A stretch of 15,573 bases of DNA from IDS-8 sp035304285 (GCA_035304285.1 DATGQI010000083.1:1-15573); one strand, 5' to 3'; positions 6,674-14,990 are shown, numbered from the stretch's first letter. Program-made: numbers and translations. Notes: a model not told the origin generated them from the sequence alone.

Positions 6674-8245
6674 TTGACCAGACGGCTGCCAAAGACGGCG
6701 CGCGATCTCGCGCTGCTACTGACGCTATGCACGCTCGCGTCCTGCGATTCCGCCACTGCATTCCTACCGGAGTACCCGTCGATCGATATCCTGATCGAGA
6801 ACGGTGACGTTGTCGACGGACTCGGCAGCGACCCGGTGCAGGCGGATGTCGTCATCGTCGGGGACTCGATCGTGTTCGTCGGCGATGCCGCGTTCAGCGA
6901 GGATGACCTGGCGCAGCGCGTTGCGAGGCGAATCGACGCTGCCGGCAGGGTGGTTACACCGGGTTTTATTGACCTGCATTCGCACGGTGATCCTTTGGAG
7001 ACGCCGGAGTTCGAAAATTTCCTGGCAATGGGCGTCACGACCATATCGCTCGGCCAGGACGGCTCCAGCCCGGACACACCGAATCTCGAGGAATGGCTGG
7101 GCCGGGTTTCGCAGGCAGGCATCGGGCCCAACCTGGCCATGTTCGTCGGCCACGGCACGCTGCGCGGCCTGTCGGGAATCGGCCTCGCTCCGGAACCTGC
7201 TCCGGAAGATCTCGCGACGATGCTGTCGATGCTCGATGAAACCTTGCCCTACACGTTCGGTATGAGCACGGGCCTCGAGTACAACCCCGGCCTGAATGCG
7301 AGATCCGCAGAACTTCGCGCATTGGCCGAAGTGGTCGGCCGGCATGGGCGCGTCATCATGAGCCACATGAGAAACGAAGACGACGACAAGCTCGAGCAGT
7401 CGATTGCGGAATTGCTGGAGCAGGGCGAGCACTCACGCGTGCACATTTCGCATCTCAAGTCGGTGTTCGGGAAAGGGGCGGAGCGAGCTGACGAGATCCT
7501 CGGGATACTTGATGCTGCCCGGGAGTCGGGTGTCGACATAACGGCAGACGTTTACCCGTACACCGCGAGCTACACCGGAATAGGCATCGTCTTTCCAACC
7601 TGGGCCAAAACCGGCGAACAGTTCGAGGTGGCGCGGCGTGAGCGCCGCGACGAACTCGCCACCTACCTGCGGGAGCGCGTCGAGAGGCGAAACGGCCCCG
7701 AGGCGACGTTGCTCGGAACAGGCCCGTACAAGGGCAAGACCCTCGCCCAGCTTTCGTTCGAGCATGAGATGCCTTTCGAGGACGTGCTGATCGACGTGAT
7801 CGGACCGCAGGGAGCCTCCGGCGCGTATTTCGTGATGAACGAGGAGCTGCAGTCACGCTTGCTGCAGCGGCCTTACGTCGGTGTCTGTTCCGACGGCAGT
7901 CCGACCGGCTTTCATCCGCGGGGCCACGGCACATTCGCGAAGATCATCGAGGATTACGTGGTCGGGCAGGGCGCGTTGTCCCTCGCCGAGGCCGTCAGGA
8001 AGATGACCTCGTTCCCCGCCGGCATCCTCGGCATCGACGATCGCGGATCCCTCCAACCCGGGAGCAAAGCGGACATCCTGGTGTTCGACCCGCAGCGCGT
8101 ACGGGCACGTGCGACTTACCCTGAGCCGTTGCAGCTGGCCGAAGGCTTCGATGTCGTGATCGTGAATGGCACGCTCGCGCGCGCCGACGGCCAGCTCGGA
8201 GGGCTTTCCGGACGCGTGCTGCGCCCGCGGGCTTCGGTCAGATGA
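6674..8245 (+). CDS. N-acyl-D-amino-acid deacylase family amidohydrolase (lipoprotein)
   Basis: This 523-residue protein of the amidohydrolase superfamily is closest to D-aminoacylase, which releases D-amino acids from N-acyl forms. It starts with TTG at 6674, preceded by GGAGAAGAG. A lipobox, LASC with Cys24, ends a hydrophobic N-terminus, so it is probably membrane-anchored. The small beta domain (about 37-95) opens IDILIENGDVVDGLGSDP. Metal and catalytic residues are His102 and His104 in PGFIDLHSHGD, His231 in MSHMRNE, His260 in HISHLK and Asp407 in CSDGSP, the likely general base. At the position of the zinc-bridging Cys of classical D-aminoacylase (GNCG) this protein has Asp129 (GQDGSS), so its specificity may differ. 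The C-terminus overlaps the convergent NhaC-family gene by 8 bases. Confidence 0.9.
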   Translation: MTRRLPKTARDLALLLTLCTLASCDSATAFLPEYPSIDILIENGDVVDGLGSDPVQADVVIVGDSIVFVGDAAFSEDDLAQRVARRIDAAGRVVTPGFIDLHSHGDPLETPEFENFLAMGVTTISLGQDGSSPDTPNLEEWLGRVSQAGIGPNLAMFVGHGTLRGLSGIGLAPEPAPEDLATMLSMLDETLPYTFGMSTGLEYNPGLNARSAELRALAEVVGRHGRVIMSHMRNEDDDKLEQSIAELLEQGEHSRVHISHLKSVFGKGAERADEILGILDAARESGVDITADVYPYTASYTGIGIVFPTWAKTGEQFEVARRERRDELATYLRERVERRNGPEATLLGTGPYKGKTLAQLSFEHEMPFEDVLIDVIGPQGASGAYFVMNEELQSRLLQRPYVGVCSDGSPTGFHPRGHGTFAKIIEDYVVGQGALSLAEAVRKMTSFPAGILGIDDRGSLQPGSKADILVFDPQRVRARATYPEPLQLAEGFDVVIVNGTLARADGQLGGLSGRVLRPRASVR

Positions 8246-9644
8246 ACATGCCTATCACCAGGTAAGCCGACAGGCTGATCATTCCGACCAGCAGCGCATA
8301 GGGTATCTGGGTCTTGATGTGATCGATATGATCCGAGGCCGCGCCGGTGGACGCGAGAATGGAGGTGTCGGAAAGGGGCGAACAGTGATCGCCGAACACC
8401 CCGCCGCCCGCGACCGCGGCTACCGTCGCGTACACCAGCACATCGAGCGTGTCGCCGGTAAAGCTGAAGGCGATAGGTACGGCAATCGGCATCATGATGG
8501 CGAATGTTCCCCAGGACGTTCCGGTCGAGAAGGCAATGGTGCCGGCGATGAGGAAAGTCAGTGCAGGCAACAAACCGGGCGTCAGCCACGCTTCTGTTTT
8601 TGTGACGATATAACTCGCGGTCTGCATCGACGCCGACAGGTCGTTCAGAGCGTAGGCGAATGCCAGGATGATCACCGCGGGCATGACGCCTTTGATTCCG
8701 GCCATGCCCGTGTTCATGATATCGGCGAACGGAATTCCCTGCGCCCGCATGATGATTCCCGCGACGACGGCAGCGAGCAGAAAAGCCTCCATGGTCAGCG
8801 CGGACGACGTAATCACGAACGATCCCACGCCGATGATGATGACGATCAAGACCGGGAGGAAGAAGTTCCAGAACAGGCTCGTGCGCACACCCTCGTAGGG
8901 CTGTATGTCGGTTAGTTCTTCGCCCATGAGCGGGTCCGCGCCGTCTCGCAGCACTTTGCCGGTCTCAATGGCACGACGTTCGGCGGTCTTCATGGGACCG
9001 AATTCGGGAACGATGCCCGCGGCTATGAGACCGACCATCATGACCGCAAGGATGGCGTAGATGTTGAACGGTATTGACGAAACGAAGACGCCAATAGCGT
9101 CTGCCGGCTGCGCTACCGGACCCATCCCGACCAGCAGTCCGGCTATGAAGACTGCCCAGCCGGTTACCGGCACCAGCACGCTGACCGGCGCCGAGGTGGA
9201 GTCGGCGATGTAGGCGAGCTTCTCGCGGGAGATGTGAAACCGGTCGGACAGTTCCCGCATCGTGGAGCCGACGAACAGAGGGCTGAAGTAGTCGCTGAAG
9301 AATACGAACATGCCCATGATCCACGCCACCAGCTGCACTCGCACTCGTGTCATGTTCAGGCCGGCGACCCAGGCGCTGAAGTTGCGGATCGCGCCGGTAC
9401 GCTGGAAGAACGCGATGAGCATGCCGATGAACAGCTCGAGCAGGAATATCCAGGAGAACGCAGGTGTTCCGAGCGCGTTCTTGAGCAGGTTCGGAAATCC
9501 CATCAATCCCTGGCCGGACACCAGCACCCCGATGAAGCAGGCCACGGCCAGTGAGAACACCGTGTTGCGGGTGACGAATGCAAGCACGATGGCCACGGTC
9601 GCAGGCAGCAGCGAAAGCGCGCCGAAGGACTCAACTTGGTCCAC
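8238..9644 (-). CDS. NhaC-family Na+/H+ antiporter
   Basis: This 468-residue polytopic membrane protein has about 11-12 predicted hydrophobic segments. The NhaC family (TC 2.A.35; Na+/H+ exchange, sometimes coupled to an organic acid) is shown by FSDYFSPLFVGSTMR, the fairly conserved LAYIADSTSAPVSVLVPVTGW, SFSTGTSWGTF-like IAFSTGTSWGTFAIMMP, and GDHCSPLSDTSILAS near the C-terminus. It starts with GTG at 9644, with GGGGGA four bases upstream. It lies 77 bases downstream of the FAD oxidase on the same strand and may be co-transcribed with it. Pairing with an oxidase and a facing D-acylase suggests that it could import an amino-acid-related substrate using Na+, but the transported solute cannot be read from sequence. 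Confidence 0.9.
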   Translation of the reverse strand: MDQVESFGALSLLPATVAIVLAFVTRNTVFSLAVACFIGVLVSGQGLMGFPNLLKNALGTPAFSWIFLLELFIGMLIAFFQRTGAIRNFSAWVAGLNMTRVRVQLVAWIMGMFVFFSDYFSPLFVGSTMRELSDRFHISREKLAYIADSTSAPVSVLVPVTGWAVFIAGLLVGMGPVAQPADAIGVFVSSIPFNIYAILAVMMVGLIAAGIVPEFGPMKTAERRAIETGKVLRDGADPLMGEELTDIQPYEGVRTSLFWNFFLPVLIVIIIGVGSFVITSSALTMEAFLLAAVVAGIIMRAQGIPFADIMNTGMAGIKGVMPAVIILAFAYALNDLSASMQTASYIVTKTEAWLTPGLLPALTFLIAGTIAFSTGTSWGTFAIMMPIAVPIAFSFTGDTLDVLVYATVAAVAGGGVFGDHCSPLSDTSILASTGAASDHIDHIKTQIPYALLVGMISLSAYLVIGMFI

Positions 9645-9721
9645 GTAATCCCCCGATATTTTCTAATCGTTGTTCAGTGACGTTACTGGAAGCTTCATGA
9701 GAAAGCACGGTGGTTCATTGG

Positions 9722-11026
9722 TTATACCTCCGCCCGTCCCTTGTAGCGCTCTATGCGGGAGATGACATTGAAGCCCAGGCGCCGCAGCGGCTCCGGCGGC
9801 ATCCATGCCGCCCTGCCGAAGAGCGCGGCGATGTCCGGTGCGCCGAAGCCTAGAGCCGCTTCCGCCAGGAGCCTTCCGAAGAGCGTTCCCTTGACGACTC
9901 CTCCCCCGTTGCAGCCTGCCGCAACGAACAGGCCTGGCGCATGTTCACCCCATACCGGCGAGCCGTTCAGTGTGAATCCGGTGGCGCCGGACCACACGCT
10001 CGCAAACCGGACATCCTTCAGTCGTGGATAGCGCCGCTCCAGCGCGGCCTTGAGAGTCGTGCTTGCTGCGCTCTTGTCCAATTCGGCTTCGTAACCGTAG
10101 AGCGATCGAATCAGCAGCCTTCCATCCGCGGTGCGTCTCAACGTGCTGCCAAGCCGGTGCGCCGGGAGCAATCCCCACTCGGGGTCGCTACCCAGGGAGT
10201 CAAGGCTCTTGCTTGACAGCGGTTCGGTCATGGCGGCGCAGGTGTACATGGCGACGAGCCGGGACCCGGCAACGCCGAGCTTCTTGCAGAACGCGTTGTT
10301 GGCAAGGACCAGCAGGGGCGCATGCACGCTTGCCTTCGGCGTGCGTGCCGTCCAGGTGCCGCGATCGTGTTCGATAGCAACGACGGGAGAATTCTCATAC
10401 AGCGCCACCCGCGGCGGCAGGCTGTCTGCCAATCCGCGTATCAGCGCCGCGGGCTGGACCAGGTAGCAGTGAGGGGAGTACAGGCCCTCCTGGTAGAAGT
10501 GGGTGCCCAGCCGGTCGTTCAGTTGTTGCCGATCGAGGGTTTCGTAGGGGAGCAGGGCTGCGTCCAGGAATGCGCGGTAGTTGCGCAACGCAGCGACGCC
10601 CGCTGCGCCGGCCGCGGCGCGATAGGTGCCCGTACGCGACAGCTCGCAGGGTATTTGGTGGCTTTCTACCAGGCGCTTCAAGCTCGTCATCGCGTCGGCA
10701 ATCAAGCCATTGCAAGCGGTCATCCGCTCCAGCTGCTGGGGGTCGGCGTCATCGGCAAGGGCGATTTCAAGCATGAAGCCGGAATTGCGCCCGGGGCTGC
10801 CTTCACCTATCTCGCTCGCATCCAGCACCGCGATGCGCGCCTCCGGCTCGAGTTCTCCGAACCGGCGAGCCGCGGCGAGTCCGGTATAGCCTGCGCCGAC
10901 GATCACGACGTCGCAGTGCAAGTCGTCTTCGAGCGCGGCATTCACGCGTCTTGCCGGCAGCAGTGCATTCCAGCCGCAGCGCTGCCGATAGCGCGGAAAA
11001 GACGCCGCTTCAGCCCTTTTGCTCAC
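9722..11026 (-). CDS. DAO-type FAD-dependent oxidoreductase (PuuB-like)
   Basis: This 434-residue flavoenzyme of the D-amino-acid-oxidase superfamily is most like gamma-glutamylputrescine oxidase and other amine oxidases. The FAD-binding dinucleotide fold is DVVIVGAGYTGLAAARRF (Gly44, Gly46, Gly49), followed by GEGSPGRNSGFM, the family GRN loop. The C-terminal FAD contact is GCNGGGVVKGTLFGRLLAE. The substrate, probably an amine or amino acid, is not determined. The GTG at 11026 (VSKRAEAASFPRY) is favoured because it leaves about 40 residues before the FAD motif, as in relatives. A TTG start at 11071 would add 15 residues, and neither has a strong Shine-Dalgarno. The gene is divergent from the NADP reductase at 11101, and its stop lies 77 bases before the antiporter start. 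Confidence 0.85.
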   Translation of the reverse strand: MSKRAEAASFPRYRQRCGWNALLPARRVNAALEDDLHCDVVIVGAGYTGLAAARRFGELEPEARIAVLDASEIGEGSPGRNSGFMLEIALADDADPQQLERMTACNGLIADAMTSLKRLVESHQIPCELSRTGTYRAAAGAAGVAALRNYRAFLDAALLPYETLDRQQLNDRLGTHFYQEGLYSPHCYLVQPAALIRGLADSLPPRVALYENSPVVAIEHDRGTWTARTPKASVHAPLLVLANNAFCKKLGVAGSRLVAMYTCAAMTEPLSSKSLDSLGSDPEWGLLPAHRLGSTLRRTADGRLLIRSLYGYEAELDKSAASTTLKAALERRYPRLKDVRFASVWSGATGFTLNGSPVWGEHAPGLFVAAGCNGGGVVKGTLFGRLLAEAALGFGAPDIAALFGRAAWMPPEPLRRLGFNVISRIERYKGRAEV

Positions 11027-11100
11027 ACGATATATGCCGGGATTGGACGGCCGAAGGCGGGATACGGACAATAGCGCCTGCTGTTCAAAGGAGCTGATGA

Positions 11101-12141
11101 GTGATCAATACAGATGTCGTTATCGTTGGAGCCGGTCCCTGCGGGCTGTTCCAGGTGTTCGAACTCGGCTTGCTGGGACTGAAGGCGGAGGTTATCGACT
11201 CGATTTCGAAACCCGGCGGCCAGTGTGCCGAGCTTTATCCGGACAAGCCGATCTACGATATCCCGGCCATCCCCGTCTGCACGGGAGAAGAGCTGACGAA
11301 CAGCCTCCTGAAGCAAATCGAGCCGTTCAACTGCGGCATGCACCTCGGCGAGGAAGTAGTGATCGTCAGGCGCCAGGAGGACCATACGTTTTATGTCGAG
11401 ACGGACGCCGGCAAGCAATTTACGGCGCGTGCGGTGGTGATCGCCGGTGGCGTTGGCTCGTTCCAGCCCCGGCCCCTGCGGGTGCCGGATGCCGAGCTCT
11501 ACGAAGATCGCTCCCTGCATTACCGGGTTCGCGATGCATCGCAGTTTCACAACCGCAGGATCGCGATACTGGGCGGCGGCGATTCTGCCCTCGACTGGGT
11601 GCTCGAGCTTGCCGGGAAAGCAAGTCACGTCACGCTCGTGCACCGGCGGGATGAATACAGGGCCGCGCCGGCGTCGGTCGAGAAAATGCGATCACTGGTC
11701 GCCGACCAGCGGATGGACCTGATCGAACACGGCAAGGCTTCCGCGATTTCCGGAACGGACGGGTACATGAGCGCCATAACCGTGAACATAAAGGCTGGCG
11801 ATTCTTCGGAGGAACATTCTGTCGTCGTACCCGCCGAACACGCTCTCGTATTCTTCGGACTGTCGCCGAAACTCGGTCCGATAGCGGATTGGGGGCTCGA
11901 CATCAATCGCAAGACCATCAACGTAGATACAGAGCGCTTCGAGACTTCTGAACCGGGAATCTACGCGATCGGCGACATCAACCAGTACCCCGGCAAGAAA
12001 AAACTGATCCTGTGTGGCTTTCACGAAGCGGCGCTCGCCGCGTTCGCCATCAAGCAGCGACTCGAGCCCGACAAAAAAGTGCATGTCCAGTACACGACCA
12101 CCAGCCCCCTCATGCACAAGCGCCTCGGCATCCCCGACTGA
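11101..12141 (+). CDS. ferredoxin/flavodoxin-NADP+ reductase, TrxB-like type
   Basis: This 346-residue flavoprotein has the thioredoxin-reductase fold. FAD binding is VVIVGAGPCGL (Gly10, Gly12, Gly15), with SKPGGQCAELYPDKPIYDIP (37-56) typical of type-2 (YumC-like) ferredoxin-NADP reductases. The NADP site is AILGGGDSALDW (155-166) plus HRRDEYRA (181-188), whose arginines suit NADPH. The second FAD contact is YAIGDINQYPGKKKLILCG. The redox CxxC of true thioredoxin reductases is absent, which separates the two. It shuttles electrons between NADPH and ferredoxin or flavodoxin in the cytoplasm. The start is GTG at 11101, with AAAGGAG 7 bases upstream. It is divergent from the FAD oxidase and convergent with the arginase-fold gene, and the long inverted repeat lies between the two stop codons. 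Confidence 0.93.
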   Translation: MINTDVVIVGAGPCGLFQVFELGLLGLKAEVIDSISKPGGQCAELYPDKPIYDIPAIPVCTGEELTNSLLKQIEPFNCGMHLGEEVVIVRRQEDHTFYVETDAGKQFTARAVVIAGGVGSFQPRPLRVPDAELYEDRSLHYRVRDASQFHNRRIAILGGGDSALDWVLELAGKASHVTLVHRRDEYRAAPASVEKMRSLVADQRMDLIEHGKASAISGTDGYMSAITVNIKAGDSSEEHSVVVPAEHALVFFGLSPKLGPIADWGLDINRKTINVDTERFETSEPGIYAIGDINQYPGKKKLILCGFHEAALAAFAIKQRLEPDKKVHVQYTTTSPLMHKRLGIPD

Positions 12142-12154
12142 CGCGCAAAGGGGG

Positions 12155-12302
12155 CCGTAAAAGGCGTAAAAGGGGACAGATTTATTTTTCCGTAAAAGGG
12201 GACAGATTTATTTTTGTCATGCTGGGCAATGTAGATGCGCTGATCGCGAGAAAAATAAATCTGTCCCCTTTTACGGAAAAATAAATCTGTCGCCTTTTAC
12301 GC
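12155..12302. repeat. nearly perfect 52-bp inverted repeat built from tandem 26-bp units
   Basis: The left arm, 12164-12215, and the right arm, 12251-12302, are complementary over 52 bases with one mismatch (12174/12292); the loop is 35 bases. Each arm is two tandem copies of a 26-base unit containing TAAAAGGGGACAGATTTATT, so four copies are present. A truncated fifth copy (CGTAAAAGG, 12156-12164) precedes the left arm. The right arm ends one base before the stop codon of the arginase-fold gene. Its AT-rich, T-tract content is unlike the surrounding GC-rich DNA. The RNA would form a very stable hairpin and could end transcription from both convergent genes. The core resembles repeats I recall near REP-associated (Y1) transposases, but none is present here. 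Confidence 0.9.
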
Positions 12303-13271
12303 TTACCTCGACTGTACGCCCCTGATCGCACCTTCGATCAGGTTCAGCGCGGCCTGTCGGCTGACGCCCGCCGGGTCCCGCGGCCCTGCCGGGGTCGAGG
12401 CGATTCCCAGCGCGACGGTCTTCGGATTCCTGAACATCAAGGTCATAGCCGCTGCAAGATCACGGCTGCTCGGCCCATTGGTCACCGCGAGATCGTGCCC
12501 GGGCACTTCTTCAGGGTCCAGCACGTCCATGTCGATGTGCACGTAGATGACATCGACACGACTTGCCAGGTCATCGAACTGGCGGCGCAAGCCGCCGGAT
12601 AGAGACCGGACATCCTCTACCGAAAATTGCTGTACCTCGTATTCCCGGAATCTCTCCGCCTCCAGCGGGTCCAGGTCGCGTACGCCGCCCCAGACGATGT
12701 GCTCCATGGGCAACGGCTCCGAAAGTCCCGATGTCTTCCTGATGTTATGCAGCGCATGTCCCGCGGCAACAGCTACGGGCATCCCGCCGAGCATTCCGGA
12801 AAGCGTCGTTTCCGGCACGTTGAAATCGCCGTGTGCGTCGATGAACACCAGCCCGACCTTCTGCGAGTTAGCTTGCTGGTCGTATTTCAGCCCGGCCAGC
12901 ATCCCGAGCAGCACATTGCAATTCGCCTCGAGGCCGATTGTCAGCACGTCATCGCTGCGCCCTTCCCGGACCAGCTTCGCCATGTTGGAATTGGCGAGCG
13001 CCATGCGGTTCCATTCGCCGTACTGCCGTTCCTGAGCCGCGTCCAGGCGTACATCCTGGACCGGACGGATCAGCTGCCCGCCCCAGCTTTCGATGAGGCG
13101 CTCCAGCCCTGAAGCGTGGATGTAATCCGGATTCATCGATATCTCCGCTACGTTGCGGGCGCCGCCGTAAGGCTGCTTGATGACGTCGACTTTCACTGTC
13201 GGAGCCGACAACGCGAGAGCCGGAAGGCCTGCAAGCATGACGGCCGAGATCGCATTGAGTAAAAAGCGCAT
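12303..13271 (-). CDS. exported arginase/ureohydrolase-fold protein with atypical metal ligand
   Basis: This 322-residue protein belongs to the arginase superfamily (arginase, agmatinase, formimidoylglutamase), which hydrolyses guanidino or formimino groups with a di-manganese centre. Visible ligands are Asp145, His147 and Asp149 in FIDAHGDFN, and Asp247 and Asp249 with Asp252 in HIDMDVLDP. The first metal His of the usual GGDHS block is not seen; the equivalent segment reads GLEANCNVLLGMLAGL (113-128), with Asn117 or Asn119 there. A signal peptide is predicted (residues 1-23, cleavage near ALSA), which is unusual because ureohydrolases are normally cytoplasmic. The ATG at 13271 has GAGGA about 8 bases upstream and is preferred over TTG at 13286. 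Palindromic elements flank both ends of the gene. Substrate and activity are uncertain. Confidence 0.85.
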   Translation of the reverse strand: MRFLLNAISAVMLAGLPALALSAPTVKVDVIKQPYGGARNVAEISMNPDYIHASGLERLIESWGGQLIRPVQDVRLDAAQERQYGEWNRMALANSNMAKLVREGRSDDVLTIGLEANCNVLLGMLAGLKYDQQANSQKVGLVFIDAHGDFNVPETTLSGMLGGMPVAVAAGHALHNIRKTSGLSEPLPMEHIVWGGVRDLDPLEAERFREYEVQQFSVEDVRSLSGGLRRQFDDLASRVDVIYVHIDMDVLDPEEVPGHDLAVTNGPSSRDLAAAMTLMFRNPKTVALGIASTPAGPRDPAGVSRQAALNLIEGAIRGVQSR

Positions 13272-13291
13272 GCGAGGTTTCCTCAAAGAAA

Positions 13292-13369
13292 AAGGGGACA
13301 GATTTATTTGTCCCTGAACTCGTTCGATCTCGTTGTTCTCCTCAGGAAAAAAAATAAATCTGTCCCCTT
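13292..13369. repeat. second palindromic element with the same core, upstream of the arginase-fold gene
   Basis: AAGGGGACAGATTTATTT (13292-13309) and its complement AAATAAATCTGTCCCCTT (13352-13369) are perfect 18-bp arms around a 42-base loop. Inside, CCTGA (13313-13317) and TCAGG (13342-13346) can extend the pairing. An alternative small hairpin, GGGACA/TGTCCC (13295-13300 with 13309-13314), would compete. The core matches the units of the 12155-12302 element. It fills most of the space between the M20D amidohydrolase stop (13389) and the arginase-fold start (13271), so it may also affect read-through between those genes. Confidence 0.88.
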
Positions 13370-13388
13370 AGAAAAATCAATCGGTCCC

Positions 13389-14990
13389 TTAATTCCCGGT
13401 GGGACGTTCGAGTTGTGGGTAGTCGATACCCAGTTGCTCGAGATAGGTATCGTAGCGCGACGGATCGTAGTAAAACTCGCGCATCTGTTCGCGGTAACTG
13501 TTCATCGTCTCCTCGTTTTTCTCGATTGCGGGAGGATCGTCCTTCGAGATGAAAGGCACGTACTCGTCGCCGGCAAGCTGTTCCTCACGAAAGTAACGCC
13601 AGGCGTTGGCGAGCAGGTCTTCGTCCTGCAGCAGATCGAGCATGGTGGCAGCCATTACTTTCGCACCTGCGGTGGCTCCCTTGTGCGCAATCGGTGTCGC
13701 CATTGCCATCGCGCTGGACCAGTGATGGAACGTCATCCCGTCCACGTTCGAAGGAAACCGGAGCGTGACGGTGGGGACATTCCAGGATACGTCTCCTATA
13801 TCATCCGAGCCGCCGGACGCCGGCTCTTCCCTCGGCTCCTCAACACCGTTGAGTTCGACGGCCAAGCCAGTAATTTCATCGGCTCCCATCAGTTCCTGCA
13901 GCGCTTTCGCGAACCGCTGGTCGTCCTCGGTCCACTCGGGCAGCCCCACAGCCCGGATGTTCTGGTCCATGGCGAGCGCTATCGGCTTGTTGAAATGCCT
14001 CGGGTAAGCCGCGCCGACGATACGCCGGGTGACCGTCGTATCCGTCATCAATGCAGCGCCCTCGGCGATCTGCTGCAGCGTTGCGAAGTTGCGGCGAATT
14101 CCGTCTGCCTCGATCTCGCGAACGAAATACCAGACGGTCGCCTTCGAAGGCACGACGTTCGGCTGGTCGCCGCCATCGACAATGACGTAGTGCGAACGCT
14201 GCAGCGGATGCAGGTGCTCGCGACGATAGTTCCAGCCGACGTTCATCAGTTCGACCGCATCGAGGGCGCTGCGGCCCTTCCAGGGGTCGCCTGCGCCGTG
14301 TGCCGCAAGACCGTCGAACGTGTATTCGACCGATACCAGTCCCGTCCCGCTCGGCCGGCCCCAGCCGACGGCCATGTTGTCCGACACGTGCGTGAAAAGC
14401 ACGGCATCCACACCGTTGAAGCGCCCGTCGCGGGCAAACCACGCTTTGGTGGCGACCAGTTCCTCGGCAACACCCGGCCACAGCACGATGGTGCCGGGCA
14501 AGCCTTCCCGCTGCATGATCTCTTTCACGGCAAGCGCGGCAGTGATGTTGACTGCCTGGCCGGAATTGTGTCCCTCGCCGTGGCCCGGTGCTCCTTCGAT
14601 CATCGGCTGCCGCCAGGCAACGCCTGGCATCTGGGAGGACTTCGGGATGCCGTCGATGTCGGAGCCCAGTGCAATCACCGGTTTGCCGCTGCCCCAGGTG
14701 GCCCACCAGGCCGTCGGGATTCCCGACACGCCCTGTTCCACGCTGAAGCCGTTTTCTTCGAGGATCGAGGTCAGGTAACGCTGGGTCTCGAACTCCTGGA
14801 AGCCCAGCTCCGCGAACGAAAATACGCTGTCGACAACCTCCTGCGTAAACTTCTGCATGTTGTCGATCTTCAGAGCTGCTTCGGCTTTGTAGCCGGTCAG
14901 CTCGGGGGCAGGCCCGGCCGGCGGTTCCCCGGCGCCGGCGGACGCGCTCGTCAATGCGACAGCAATTGCGAATGTCACAGCTCGAAACAT
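13389..14990 (-). CDS. exported M20D amidohydrolase, AbgB-like
   Basis: This 533-residue protein is related to p-aminobenzoyl-glutamate hydrolase subunit B and other M20D amidohydrolases. A signal peptide (residues 1-20, cleavage near SAGA) points to the periplasm. Catalytic blocks are ALGSDIDGIP (107-116), GHGEGHNSGQAVN (136-148) with His137 and His141, VAEELVATKAWF with Glu176-Glu177, FTHVSDNM with His201, a lid domain starting VEYTFDGLAAHGAGDPW, and IAHKGATAG with His436. Where many M20D enzymes have the metal-bridging Cys of HxCGH, this protein has Glu139. The ATG at 14990 has a G-rich Shine-Dalgarno (AGGGGGG) close upstream; a start at 15080 would bury the signal peptide. The long C-terminal tail (about 450-533) is charged and tyrosine-rich. 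The substrate is an amide of an amino acid or acyl group, not further defined. Confidence 0.88.
   Translation of the reverse strand: MFRAVTFAIAVALTSASAGAGEPPAGPAPELTGYKAEAALKIDNMQKFTQEVVDSVFSFAELGFQEFETQRYLTSILEENGFSVEQGVSGIPTAWWATWGSGKPVIALGSDIDGIPKSSQMPGVAWRQPMIEGAPGHGEGHNSGQAVNITAALAVKEIMQREGLPGTIVLWPGVAEELVATKAWFARDGRFNGVDAVLFTHVSDNMAVGWGRPSGTGLVSVEYTFDGLAAHGAGDPWKGRSALDAVELMNVGWNYRREHLHPLQRSHYVIVDGGDQPNVVPSKATVWYFVREIEADGIRRNFATLQQIAEGAALMTDTTVTRRIVGAAYPRHFNKPIALAMDQNIRAVGLPEWTEDDQRFAKALQELMGADEITGLAVELNGVEEPREEPASGGSDDIGDVSWNVPTVTLRFPSNVDGMTFHHWSSAMAMATPIAHKGATAGAKVMAATMLDLLQDEDLLANAWRYFREEQLAGDEYVPFISKDDPPAIEKNEETMNSYREQMREFYYDPSRYDTYLEQLGIDYPQLERPTGN

Noticed and set aside
8238..8245. 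Overlap of the D-acylase and antiporter reading frames
   Set aside because: This is an ordinary short convergent overlap of two stop codons, not a sign of a fusion or frameshift.
12142..12302. Short open frames inside the long palindrome
   Set aside because: They are translations of repeat DNA with low-complexity, lysine-rich products and no ribosome-binding context.
12164..13369. CRISPR array reading of the GGGGACAGATTTATTT repeats
   Set aside because: The copies are tandem without spacers or inverted, spacing is irregular, and no cas genes are present.
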